Positions 1-4,943 of a stretch of DNA of 15,218 nucleotides are shown here, one piece after another. Source of the stretch: JBJFGR01 sp051892875. GTDB taxonomy: Bacteria > Pseudomonadota > Gammaproteobacteria > Enterobacterales > Succinivibrionaceae. A program made the translations under genes and the position numbers. The DNA lies in assembly GCA_051892875.1 (NCBI GenBank), contig JBJFGR010000053.1, positions 1 to 15,218 on the forward strand, read 5' to 3'. How positions within the stretch are numbered: position 1 is the first letter of the stretch; each line of letters starts with the position of its first letter. The notes under the pieces are model-generated. The model had not been told where the DNA came from. It made no database searches and worked only from the letters and a program-made list of their open reading frames with translations.

Positions 1-658
1 TTTCATTATTCGTATTGAAATTAGCTATATACTGAGTCATATCAGTAATATATTTCTTATTATCATTTATCTGCTTTTCTAAAGCAGATGATTCAGTAAT
101 CTTCAACTTTTCTTCAGATTGTTCAAGAGTCTTACGTCTCTTGACTTCCTTACTCATTTCTGCCAATACGTCAATATTGAATATGTTTTCAATCAATTCA
201 CGCTTTTCCCAAATAGGCATACTCAAAAAAGGCTTATTATTAGTTACTGCTACACCAACAATATTCTTAAACAACTTCTGATTAATACCAAGTAATTTAT
301 CAATTTCTGCCTGATTAAGTTTCTTAGAAGATAATTTATCTAAAACTTGATCATTCTTATAAATTTCAAATATAGTAGGCTTCAAACCACGAACAATCTT
401 CCACTTATCAAATCCAATATTGAATTCAATTTCAGTGACAAGATTCTTTTCATTAATACGATTAATTAGTCTATTTAACTTGATATTTCTGAAAGGCTTT
501 CCAAATAAAACGAAATTCAAGGCATCAAGAATAGTTGATTTACCACTTCCGTTAGGAGCACGAATCAAATTTATTCCATTTGAAAAATCAATTTCAGTAA
601 AATTATTACCATAACTCAATATATTCTTAAATCTTAATTTATTAAACTGTACAAACAT
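1..658 (-). CDS. 46: Recombination endonuclease subunit gp46 (SbcC/Rad50-like ATPase), C-terminus cut off by window edge
   Basis: Translating the minus strand from the ATG at 658 gives an open frame of 219 codons that runs off the left edge. Seen: an N-terminal ABC-type ATPase half with Walker A APNGSGKST at residues 34-42, then LFGKPFR (51-57), then segments that line up with T4 gp46 in order (IVRGLKPTIFEIYKN, the SSKKLNQAEID region, LAEMSKEVK). The last visible part turns charged and helical, the start of the coiled-coil arm. T4 gp46 is about 560 residues, so roughly 40% is visible. Known role: with gp47 it forms the Mre11/Rad50-type complex that resects DNA ends for recombination-dependent replication. 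The start is supported by AAAGGAACG upstream. A TATATTTC box at 677-684 (minus) lies 18 bases before the ATG. It is the last gene of the uvsY-like operon. The identification is firm. Confidence 0.95.
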   Translation of the reverse strand, partial: MFVQFNKLRFKNILSYGNNFTEIDFSNGINLIRAPNGSGKSTILDALNFVLFGKPFRNIKLNRLINRINEKNLVTEIEFNIGFDKWKIVRGLKPTIFEIYKNDQVLDKLSSKKLNQAEIDKLLGINQKLFKNIVGVAVTNNKPFLSMPIWEKRELIENIFNIDVLAEMSKEVKRRKTLEQSEEKLKITESSALEKQINDNKKYITDMTQYIANFNTNNE

Positions 659-676
659 ATTATCGTTCCTTTACAT

Positions 677-684
677 GAAATATA
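677..684 (-). promoter_or_regulatory. Possible -7 promoter box TATATTTC before gene 46
   Basis: On the minus strand TATATTTC lies 18 bases before the gene 46 start. It differs by one base from the TATATTTG boxes before the uvsY-like gene and before the gene at 2744. The spacing to the ATG resembles that of the uvsY-like gene (19 bases). It could let gene 46 be expressed apart from the upstream operon. This is inferred from motif similarity only. Confidence 0.3.
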
Positions 685-688
685 CAAA

Positions 689-1120
689 TTATTTTTTATT
701 TGATGGAATCTTTTTCATTAATTCATTCAGAATTTCTTTGTCCATTTTATTTTGCATTTCATATTGCAATCCATCTAACATATCATCAAATAGACCACGT
801 GGCTTCCATTTCTTTTCTCTGTCTTCTTCCTTATAAATTGAATCAAGCTGATATTCCTTATAAAGTCTATGCTGAGTTTTTTCATCTAGCTTATAATAGT
901 CATCTTGTGACATCTTCTTAATATCATGCAACCATCCATGGAAATCATCTTTTTCTCCACCATGCATTGCACTAATATCTTGTTGTGCTTCTAAAGAAAA
1001 TGATGATCTTAATTTTCTTCTGCCTACTCTAATTGGCTGTTTTGCTATAGCAATACTTGCTTTCTTGATAGCATCAATTATACTTTCTTCTTGAACTACT
1101 TCGTCTAAAAAATTACTCAT
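689..1120 (-). CDS. Unknown phage protein, 143 aa, charged and helical
   Basis: The protein is not recognised. It is a complete 143-residue protein, hydrophilic, with no signal peptide or membrane segment. Residues 1-45 hold a basic patch (QPIRVGRRKLRSS). Residues 55-130 are strongly charged and probably helical, with a Trp-Lys-Pro-Arg turn near 108. The C-terminus is Lys-rich. Once the false N gap is closed, its start overlaps the end of the upstream 120-aa gene by eight bases (ATGAGTAA), which suggests translational coupling. It ends 30 bases before gene 46. Lying between a uvsY-like gene and gene 46, it may act in recombination or be a small structural or assembly protein; nothing in the sequence decides this. 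Confidence 0.8.
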   Translation of the reverse strand: MSNFLDEVVQEESIIDAIKKASIAIAKQPIRVGRRKLRSSFSLEAQQDISAMHGGEKDDFHGWLHDIKKMSQDDYYKLDEKTQHRLYKEYQLDSIYKEEDREKKWKPRGLFDDMLDGLQYEMQNKMDKEILNELMKKIPSNKK

Positions 1121-1139
1121 GTAAACCTATTCTCTTAAT
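1085..1139. repeat. 55-base overlap, left copy, abutting the N gap
   Basis: These 55 bases are identical to 1240-1294 on the other side of the N run and end exactly at the first N. They include the first 12 codons of the 143-aa gene. A flush, exact 55-base match on both sides of a gap is what a k=55 assembler leaves when a scaffolder fails to merge two overlapping contigs. It is an assembly artefact, not a biological repeat. Confidence 0.95.
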
Positions 1140-1239
1140 NNNNNNNNNNNNNNNNNNNNNNNNNNNNNNNNNNNNNNNNNNNNNNNNNNNNNNNNNNNNN
1201 NNNNNNNNNNNNNNNNNNNNNNNNNNNNNNNNNNNNNNN
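1140..1239. other. 100-N scaffold gap, almost certainly false
   Basis: Exactly 100 unknown bases separate two contig ends that share 55 identical bases. Removing the Ns and one copy of the overlap (155 bases in all) joins the 120-aa and 143-aa genes with an ATGAGTAA overlap. That junction style suits the rest of this operon. No sequence is likely to be missing. Confidence 0.93.
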
Positions 1240-1294
1240 TTCTTCTTGAACTACTTCGTCTAAAAAATTACTCATGTAAACCTATTCTCTTAAT
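1240..1294. repeat. 55-base overlap, right copy, abutting the N gap
   Basis: Second copy of the contig overlap. Positions 1240-1275 encode the first 12 residues of the 143-aa protein (MSNFLDEVVQEE) a second time. This is not a second gene or a duplication. Confidence 0.95.
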
Positions 1295-1630
1295 TGCTAC
1301 CATTTTAACCAATTTCTTGTAAAAATCATCTGTGCATCTCAAATAAAGTAGCATCAACTGATTTGGTGCTAAATCATAAGTAGTCATCAAATAATCTAAA
1401 ACATCCATCTGCATTATTTTCATTTCTTTACAAATATCATTTCTGATAATTGAAGATTCATTATTATATTTTCTATATGAATAGATGATATTCCAAAACA
1501 TACTTTCTTTATATGGAGCAATAGAATCAGCTGTGCAATTCATTTCTGTATCACAATAACCTGCAGCTGCATTGCCAGTTGTACCTAAATTATTATTTGC
1601 TGGGATATTATACATACTAAATACCGACAT
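1268..1630 (-). CDS. Unknown phage protein, 120 aa
   Basis: The protein is not recognised. It has 120 residues. The N-terminal third is rich in Asn, Gly, Ala and Thr with two cysteines close together (about residues 26-32, YCDTEMNC) and looks flexible. From about residue 40 it is predicted helical, with an aromatic-rich stretch (MFWNIIYSYRKY) and a basic C-terminus. There is no signal peptide or membrane span. Its start overlaps the stop of the uvsY-like gene by one base (TAATG) and its stop overlaps the next gene's start (ATGAGTAA), so it is translationally coupled on both sides. The nearest purine-rich stretch (GGAG) is about 14 bases upstream, a poor spacing, which also fits coupling. The second Met at residue 6 is an alternative start. 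The role is unknown; context suggests recombination or assembly. Confidence 0.78.
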   Translation of the reverse strand: MSVFSMYNIPANNNLGTTGNAAAGYCDTEMNCTADSIAPYKESMFWNIIYSYRKYNNESSIIRNDICKEMKIMQMDVLDYLMTTYDLAPNQLMLLYLRCTDDFYKKLVKMVAIKRIGLHE

Positions 1631-2073
1631 TAAAAATTTGTTAACTCCATTTTCTTATAATCAAGATAATCATGAATTTTATAGTCTAATTTCTTGATTA
1701 GCTCATACCATTGTTCAATACTTTCAAGATAATAACACTGTATTTGATATAACTTCTTCTTTTTACACCATTCAAGATCACATTCAATTTGAGACTCAAT
1801 TTCTTTGGTTGTGTCCCAATGATATTGTGACTTAAATTTATAGAATTCTACTTTTTCACCCCATAATTTCTTTAATTCATCTTTCAAACTTTCTACTACA
1901 TATTTCTGTCTCTTAAATCTACGAGACCATTCAAACTGAATGTTTGGAAGTTGAAATGCATTATAGTCCATAGCATCCTTTATATTATCAGGCATACCAT
2001 TCAAGTCAGTTTCTGCTTGTTTTTCAATAATTTCAAATTTCTTTTCATCTAAAATAAAATCATCTAACTTCAT
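1630..2073 (-). CDS. uvsY: UvsY-like recombination mediator, 147 aa
   Basis: Known role of the family: UvsY loads the phage recombinase UvsX onto single-stranded DNA covered by gp32. Seen: 147 residues, close to T4 UvsY (137). The protein is helical and basic with no membrane segment. A central W-R-R-K-R-K stretch leads to WGEKVEFYKFKSQYHW. The C-terminal half carries an I-x-x-DLEWCKKKKLYQ...YLESI block followed by YKIHDYLDYKKME, which resembles the end of cyanophage UvsY proteins. The start at 2073 is preferred over an in-frame ATG at 2115. ATAGGAG sits six bases before it, and a TATATTTG promoter-like box lies between the two ATGs, so the longer form would begin upstream of its own promoter. 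It heads the operon ending in gene 46, as suits a recombination cluster. The call rests on remembered pattern, length and context, so it is moderate. Confidence 0.6.
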   Translation of the reverse strand: MKLDDFILDEKKFEIIEKQAETDLNGMPDNIKDAMDYNAFQLPNIQFEWSRRFKRQKYVVESLKDELKKLWGEKVEFYKFKSQYHWDTTKEIESQIECDLEWCKKKKLYQIQCYYLESIEQWYELIKKLDYKIHDYLDYKKMELTNF

Positions 2074-2092
2074 AAAATCTCCTATGATAACA

Positions 2093-2100
2093 CAAATATA
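2093..2100 (-). promoter_or_regulatory. TATATTTG promoter-like box before the uvsY-like operon
   Basis: TATATTTG on the minus strand, 19 bases before the chosen start at 2073 with ATAGGAG between. It matches the TAnnTTTG -7 element known for Bacteroidota sigma-ABfr promoters. The same octamer recurs at 2208-2215 and 2707-2714. No good -33 TTTG is clear. The box is visible; promoter function is inferred. Confidence 0.4.
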
Positions 2101-2207
2101 ATATATCTTTTCCATGTCGGAATTGAACCCATCTGTCTATATTTCTAAAATTTCAAAATATTTGGAAGATTTATATGAGGTCTATTTTACAAATTTTTTT
2201 AATAATT

Positions 2208-2215
2208 TATATTTG
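2208..2215 (+). promoter_or_regulatory. TATATTTG promoter-like box before the structured RNA region
   Basis: Exact TATATTTG placed just before the GC-richer hairpin region, so transcription would begin near 2222, close to the first helix. A T-rich stretch (2195-2199) precedes it, but no clean -33 TTTG is seen. It supports plus-strand transcription of the putative RNA. Confidence 0.4.
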
Positions 2216-2430
2216 ACACTGACATTTTAAAGTCTCATTCCTCGGAGCGAAGACCAACCCAATGGAACTATCGGTAGAGGGTGAGCCGTTTGCATGAAAA
2301 CTGTAAGTGCACATAAAACGATTAGGTAGATAGTGTAAACTTGTCACTAATAACGATACAGTATCGAAGAATTATCTAGCAAATAATTCATTAGCCGCCA
2401 TAGCATTTCATGATGTAGCTGGAGTACAGG

Positions 2431-2478
2431 ATGACCGACCCATAAGCATGAATATAAGTCTCGAATGACCGATAAGCA
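2431..2478 (+). repeat. Imperfect direct repeat inside the structured RNA
   Basis: ATGACCGAcccATAAGCA (2431-2448) recurs as ATGACCGATAAGCA (2465-2478), differing only by a three-base insertion. Two near-identical 14-base units 34 bases apart in a non-coding region suggest a duplicated RNA element or two binding sites for the same partner. Confidence 0.7.
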
Positions 2479-2604
2479 AAACCTATACAGCGAAGTAATG
2501 TATATCTTTTAGCCTATCCAATTATTCTTCCTGGATAGGCTCATTCTCTCCTAGCTCCTACCACCGAAGAATATGTATATTACAGATTCATTAAAAATTA
2601 AATA

Positions 2605-2642
2605 ACAACTTCATAGAAGTTGTATCAAATCGAAGATTTGAT
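2605..2642 (+). other. Two abutting perfect hairpins
   Basis: ACAACTTC-ATA-GAAGTTGT (2605-2623) is followed without a gap by ATCAAATC-GAA-GATTTGAT (2624-2642). Each has an 8-bp stem and a 3-base loop. Neither is followed by a run of T, so a classic intrinsic terminator is unlikely. They may be 3' end structures of the RNA or processing/stability hairpins before the gene at 2744. Confidence 0.65.
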
Positions 2643-2706
2643 TATCTTCAATTAAAAATTAGAATAAAAGAAGTATATAGTATACATAAAAAATCATTTA
2701 AATTAT

Positions 2707-2714
2707 TATATTTG
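2707..2714 (+). promoter_or_regulatory. TATATTTG promoter-like box before the gene at 2744
   Basis: Third exact TATATTTG in the intergenic region, 29 bases before the ATG at 2744, with AGAGG as ribosome site in between. A sigma-70-like TATAAA also follows at 2716-2721. Motif position is seen; function is inferred. Confidence 0.4.
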
Positions 2715-2743
2715 TATAAAACAATTAAAATAAGAGGTAAAAG

Positions 2744-3202
2744 ATGAATACAATTAGATTCGATTCAGTTATGACTAAATTTCAACCAAATATCAAAAAA
2801 GAAGATGTTTATGTCATGTTTCAGTTAAAGGTAAATGAAGATTCTACAATTAGAAGTTTACCACAGCAGTTTAAGAAACAGATTGATTTGTCAAATATCT
2901 TTAGTGCATCAGCATCTAATGATAATTGGGATAAGGTAAACATTCCATTGACAGATTATAGAATGAAGTATACAGTTGATTTTGCAGGAATGCAGTTTGA
3001 AGCAAAATTGGAAAACATTGCAGCAGTTATTAAGGTTGATAAGACTGGAGTTCCTAATACAGAATACACATTGACTTTCTATAAGGAATTGGATAAGGAT
3101 ATGGACACTCAGTTGGCTATGTTCTTGAAGCGTAAGGAAGTAGATCCAGATTCAGGAAAGAAGAAGATTGTAGAATATAATACTGTATTGACTGAGCTGT
3201 AA
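2744..3202 (+). CDS. Unknown phage protein, 152 aa, beta-rich
   Basis: The protein is not recognised. It has 152 residues, is soluble, with no signal peptide or membrane span. Alternating hydrophobic patterns around 70-115 (KYTVDFAGMQFEAKL, then AAVIKV, then EYTLTFYKEL) suggest a mainly beta fold. A Lys-rich segment follows (FLKRKEVDPDSGKKKIVEY) near the C-terminus. The start has AGAGG at a good distance. Lys is mostly AAG and Gln mostly CAG, the codon style of the tail sheath gene and unlike the AAA-heavy endonuclease genes in this window; this suggests a resident, well-expressed phage gene. It has its own promoter-like box and follows the structured RNA region, which might form its leader. 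The SemiSWEET-like gene starts 12 bases after its stop. Function is unknown. Confidence 0.85.
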   Translation: MNTIRFDSVMTKFQPNIKKEDVYVMFQLKVNEDSTIRSLPQQFKKQIDLSNIFSASASNDNWDKVNIPLTDYRMKYTVDFAGMQFEAKLENIAAVIKVDKTGVPNTEYTLTFYKELDKDMDTQLAMFLKRKEVDPDSGKKKIVEYNTVLTEL

Positions 3203-3214
3203 TAAATAATTTGT

Positions 3215-3502
3215 ATGAGTATTGAGATATTAGCTATTATAAGTGGTTTTATTGGTGCGGTATTATTTGCATGTAAATCAGCACCTCAAGTATTGGAGTG
3301 TTGGAAAAAGAAATCTACAGAAGGCTTAAGTTTTAAGATGCTTTTGATGGATTTTTTAGGAAATATATTTAGTGCGTTATATGTTTTATTTGTAAGTATA
3401 AGTACTGGACACTGGTTAATATCAAATTTATGTAATTATTTTATAGCAAGTATATTCTTAATTATATTATTTGTATTGATAAAGAAATTTAAAAAGCACT
3501 AG
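3215..3502 (+). CDS. SemiSWEET/PQ-loop family membrane protein, 95 aa
   Basis: Family role: SemiSWEETs are three-helix bundles that work as dimers to let sugars pass through the inner membrane; some PQ-loop proteins carry other solutes. Seen: 95 residues, the usual single-repeat length, with three hydrophobic segments at about 4-22, 41-62 and 67-89. The PQ signature is at residues 24-25 at the end of helix 1, followed by the typical basic loop (KKKSTEGLSF) and a third helix with Asn at 71 and 74, where the family keeps pocket asparagines. The C-terminus is poly-basic (KKFKKH), in line with a cytosolic end. No clear ribosome site is seen, so expression may be coupled to the gene 12 bases upstream. 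Its last codons lie inside the terminator hairpin. The family call is strong; the substrate is unknown. It is an unusual cargo for a phage. Confidence 0.85.
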   Translation: MSIEILAIISGFIGAVLFACKSAPQVLECWKKKSTEGLSFKMLLMDFLGNIFSALYVLFVSISTGHWLISNLCNYFIASIFLIILFVLIKKFKKH

Positions 3503-3520
3503 AAATAGTGCTTTTTCTTT
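3491..3520 (+). terminator. Rho-independent terminator after the SemiSWEET-like gene
   Basis: An 11-bp perfect stem, AAAAAGCACTA with TAGTGCTTTTT, closed by a GAAA tetraloop (3502-3505) and followed by CTTTT. The stop codon TAG (3500-3502) lies at the top of the stem. It ends the 2744-3502 transcript before the late promoter box at 3523. Confidence 0.92.
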
Positions 3521-3522
3521 TA

Positions 3523-3530
3523 TATAAATA
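3523..3530 (+). promoter_or_regulatory. T4-type late promoter box TATAAATA
   Basis: Exact TATAAATA, the consensus used by T4-like late sigma factor gp55. It lies directly after a terminator and 17 bases before the ATG at 3548, with AAGGAG between. The predicted start of transcription leaves a leader of only about 12 bases. Placement between a terminator and a ribosome site makes it one of the better late promoters here. Confidence 0.55.
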
Positions 3531-3547
3531 TAAAAAAGGAGTAAATT

Positions 3548-4006
3548 ATGAAGTTAAATGAAGCAATAAAGACACTTGAAAATCATGGTTATTTAGTAGA
3601 ATCACAGATAAATAAAGTTGATGCAGAGACTTTATATACATTGGCATTTAATACATTATTGATGGCAGATCAGGTGCATGTATATCATTGGAGTTGTGAT
3701 CGTGGTTTTCAACATGGAGTATTTCAGACGTTATATGAAGGTTTAAGAGATTTTGCAGATGAATTGGTAGAATTGATTTTATCAAGTGGTGTAAAGTTTA
3801 ATTATAAGTTAGTAAAAGAAAATATACCAACGGATGAAAAATTTTCAGTTGAAAATGCAATTAAAGTATTGGAAGATTATAATAAAGAGTTAGAAAGGAT
3901 TGTAAATACTGATACATTTAGTAAAATGAAAGACGTTGAAAACTGTATTACAGATATTATTACATTGATTTCAAAACAGATAGGTTTATTAAAGCATTTT
4001 AAATAA
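3548..4006 (+). CDS. Ferritin/Dps-like phage protein (DUF5856-type), 152 aa
   Basis: Seen: 152 residues, all-helical pattern, with QVHVYHW at residues 42-48, His56, LYEGLRDFADELVE at 62-75. In Dps proteins the ferroxidase His, Asp and Glu follow with spacings of 15 and 4; here His56, Asp71 and Glu75 keep exactly those spacings, and His47-Trp48 matches the HW pair, with a loop about three residues shorter. Family knowledge: ferritin-like proteins of this kind occur in T4-like phages, including cyanophages, mostly as proteins of unknown function; true Dps proteins bind DNA and oxidise iron. Whether this one binds iron or forms shells is unknown. One expected second-shell acid (Asp at His+4 in E. 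coli Dps) is Gln60, so activity may differ. The start has AAGGAG six bases upstream, and a late promoter box precedes it. Confidence 0.75.
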   Translation: MKLNEAIKTLENHGYLVESQINKVDAETLYTLAFNTLLMADQVHVYHWSCDRGFQHGVFQTLYEGLRDFADELVELILSSGVKFNYKLVKENIPTDEKFSVENAIKVLEDYNKELERIVNTDTFSKMKDVENCITDIITLISKQIGLLKHFK

Positions 4007-4044
4007 TTATGAATAGATATTTAAATATTTTATTACCTGGCATA

Positions 4045-4052
4045 TATAAATA
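4045..4052 (+). promoter_or_regulatory. T4-type late promoter box TATAAATA before a structured RNA
   Basis: Exact TATAAATA, 38 bases after the ferritin-like stop. Transcription would begin near 4058, at the start of the hairpin cluster at 4053-4143. It could drive that RNA and the endonuclease gene. Confidence 0.45.
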
Positions 4053-4143
4053 GGAAATAAGGACAGGCGTTTTCCGTAGCGCTTGGGTAATGTTTGCGGC
4101 ATTACCCTAACTTTTTATAAATAATATAGGACCGCAAATCCTA
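4053..4143 (+). ncRNA. Small structured RNA candidate with complementary (kissing) hairpin loops
   Basis: Non-coding stretch between the ferritin-like and endonuclease genes. Hairpin A: CAGGCG/CGCTTG around 4064-4085, whose loop TTTCC can pair with GGAAA just upstream. Hairpin B: GGGTAATG (4085-4092), loop TTTGCGG (4093-4099), CATTACCC (4100-4107). Hairpin C: TAGGA (4127-4131), loop CCGCAAA (4132-4138), TCCTA (4139-4143). Loops B and C are perfect seven-base complements, which would make a kissing-loop RNA. Hairpin B is also followed by TAACTTTTT and could act as a terminator for the ferritin-like gene, so alternative pairings might switch endonuclease expression. No known riboswitch was recognised. 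The pairings are seen; the function is inferred. Confidence 0.5.
4116..4123 (+). promoter_or_regulatory. T4-type late promoter box TATAAATA before the endonuclease gene
   Basis: Exact TATAAATA, 42 bases before the ATG at 4166 and located between hairpins B and C. A transcript from here would begin about at the stem of hairpin C and lack hairpin B, so it could not form the kissing pair. Confidence 0.45.
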
Positions 4144-4165
4144 ATTTAAAATACGGAGAATTATT

Positions 4166-4933
4166 ATGGAAAATGAAATTCCTTTTATTCATAATATAGA
4201 AGATTACGAAAATTATAAAAAATTAAGACCAACTAAAATATATCAGCGTAAAAAAGTACGATTTATTTGTCGTTCTTGTCAAAATGAATCTATAAAAGGA
4301 TTTAGATCATTAACTCCAGATTTTTTATGTATTCATTGTCAAGCTAGGCAAGGTACTTTAAATGCTAGTGATAAATTTAAAGAAACATGTATTAAAAAAT
4401 ATGGTGTTGATAATCCAATAAAATTACCAGAAATAAGAGAAAAGATTAAACAAACAAATTTAGAAAAATATGGTTATGAAAATCCAATGTCTTCTAATGA
4501 AATTAAAGAAAAAATGTTTAATACAAAACTTAAAAGATATGGAAATCCGTATTATACTGGGATAAATACCGGTACAATATTTTCTAAATTTGAAAAATCA
4601 GTTTTAGATTTTATAAAAGAAAAATTTTCAAATTTAATTATTAAAGAAAATAATAGAACTATATTAAATGGTAAAGAAATAGATTTATATTTTCCAGAAA
4701 TACAAAAAGGAATAGAAATAAATGGTGATTATTGGCATTGTAATCCATTAATATATGAATCTACATATATTAACAGAAAAGGTAAAACTGCTGAGGAAAT
4801 ATGGAAACGCGATAATGAAAAATATAATTTAGCTAAAGAACAAAAAATTGAACTTTTAATTATTTGGGAATATGATTGGATGCATAATAAAAATATCATT
4901 CAAGAAAATATTGAAACATTTTTAAATATATAA
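4166..4933 (+). CDS. Vsr-like (EDxHD) homing endonuclease, 255 aa, free-standing
   Basis: Domains seen in order: a four-cysteine zinc finger (Cys35, Cys38, Cys55, Cys58); KYGVDNP and KYGYENP repeats at 79-107, with a degenerate third (RYGNP), the DNA-binding repeats common in phage endonucleases; and a C-terminal nuclease core with Glu143, EIDLYFPE (171-178, Asp173), GIEINGDYWH (182-191) and LIIWEYDW (231-238). This order of acidic and His residues is that of the very-short-patch-repair-like EDxHD homing nucleases such as I-Bth0305I. Such enzymes cut a cognate allele lacking the gene and spread by repair. No group I intron is visible around it, so it appears free-standing. ACGGAG provides the ribosome site. 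Codons are AAA-heavy and AT-rich, unlike the tail genes, as expected for a mobile gene. It stands 10 bases before the MFS transporter. Confidence 0.88.
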   Translation: MENEIPFIHNIEDYENYKKLRPTKIYQRKKVRFICRSCQNESIKGFRSLTPDFLCIHCQARQGTLNASDKFKETCIKKYGVDNPIKLPEIREKIKQTNLEKYGYENPMSSNEIKEKMFNTKLKRYGNPYYTGINTGTIFSKFEKSVLDFIKEKFSNLIIKENNRTILNGKEIDLYFPEIQKGIEINGDYWHCNPLIYESTYINRKGKTAEEIWKRDNEKYNLAKEQKIELLIIWEYDWMHNKNIIQENIETFLNI

Positions 4934-4943
4934 ATATTGCATT

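Larger units (their letters stand above)
2221..2642 (+). ncRNA. Candidate large structured RNA, family not identified
   Basis: About 400 bases without a plausible gene, visibly richer in GC than the surrounding phage DNA. Helices read on the plus strand: CTCA/TGAG stacked on CCTC/GAGG (2234-2243 with 2277-2285); CGTTT/AAACG (2287-2291 with 2316-2320); TAGTG/CACTA (2331-2335 with 2345-2349); CGATA/TATCG (2354-2358 with 2362-2366); GAATTAT/ATAATTC (2369-2375 with 2383-2389); TATACA/TGTATA (2484-2489 with 2499-2504); AGCCTATCCA/TGGATAGGCT (2511-2520 with 2532-2541); and two abutting 8-bp hairpins at 2605-2623 and 2624-2642. The loop ATTCTTC (2524-2530) can pair with GAAGAAT at 2566-2572 or 2366-2372. 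Size and phage setting recall large phage RNAs such as ROOL or GOLLD, but no diagnostic motif was recognised. It could also be a long leader of the gene at 2744. The 3' end is uncertain because no U-rich terminator is seen. Confidence 0.6.

Noticed and set aside
700..921. Open frame on the plus strand opposite the 143-aa gene
   Set aside because: No ribosome site, skewed composition, and antisense to a gene with coupled operon structure; the same applies to other short frames opposite or inside the sheath, tube and charged-protein genes (for example 420-614, 8092-8328, 9598-9825, 14944-15129).
1240..1275. Second copy of the start of the 143-aa gene
   Set aside because: It is part of the 55-base contig overlap at the false gap, not a gene duplication.
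2074..2115. N-terminal extension of the uvsY-like protein from the ATG at 2115
   Set aside because: The internal ATG at 2073 has a strong ATAGGAG and correct family length; the extension would start upstream of the promoter-like box.
2115..2135. tRNA T-arm-like sequence on the minus strand (GGGTTCAATTCC)
   Set aside because: The T stem would have a C-C mismatch and a wobble pair, and no matching acceptor, anticodon or D arm is found upstream. At best it is a tRNA relic.
2283..2320. Group II intron domain V (GAGCCGTTTG...GAAA)
   Set aside because: The start resembles domain V, but the 3' strand does not pair to give the 34-base hairpin. No GTGYG 5' end or reverse transcriptase gene is present, and the region does not interrupt a gene.
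2221..2541. tmRNA
   Set aside because: A short frame containing ANNSLAA-like codons at 2379-2399 recalls a tag peptide, but no stop follows it there, and the conserved 5' TTCGAC region and tRNA-like ends are missing on either strand.
4929..4936. Late promoter TATAAATA before the MFS gene
   Set aside because: It overlaps the endonuclease stop codon and would start transcription at about the ATG itself, leaving no leader; likely chance in AT-rich DNA.
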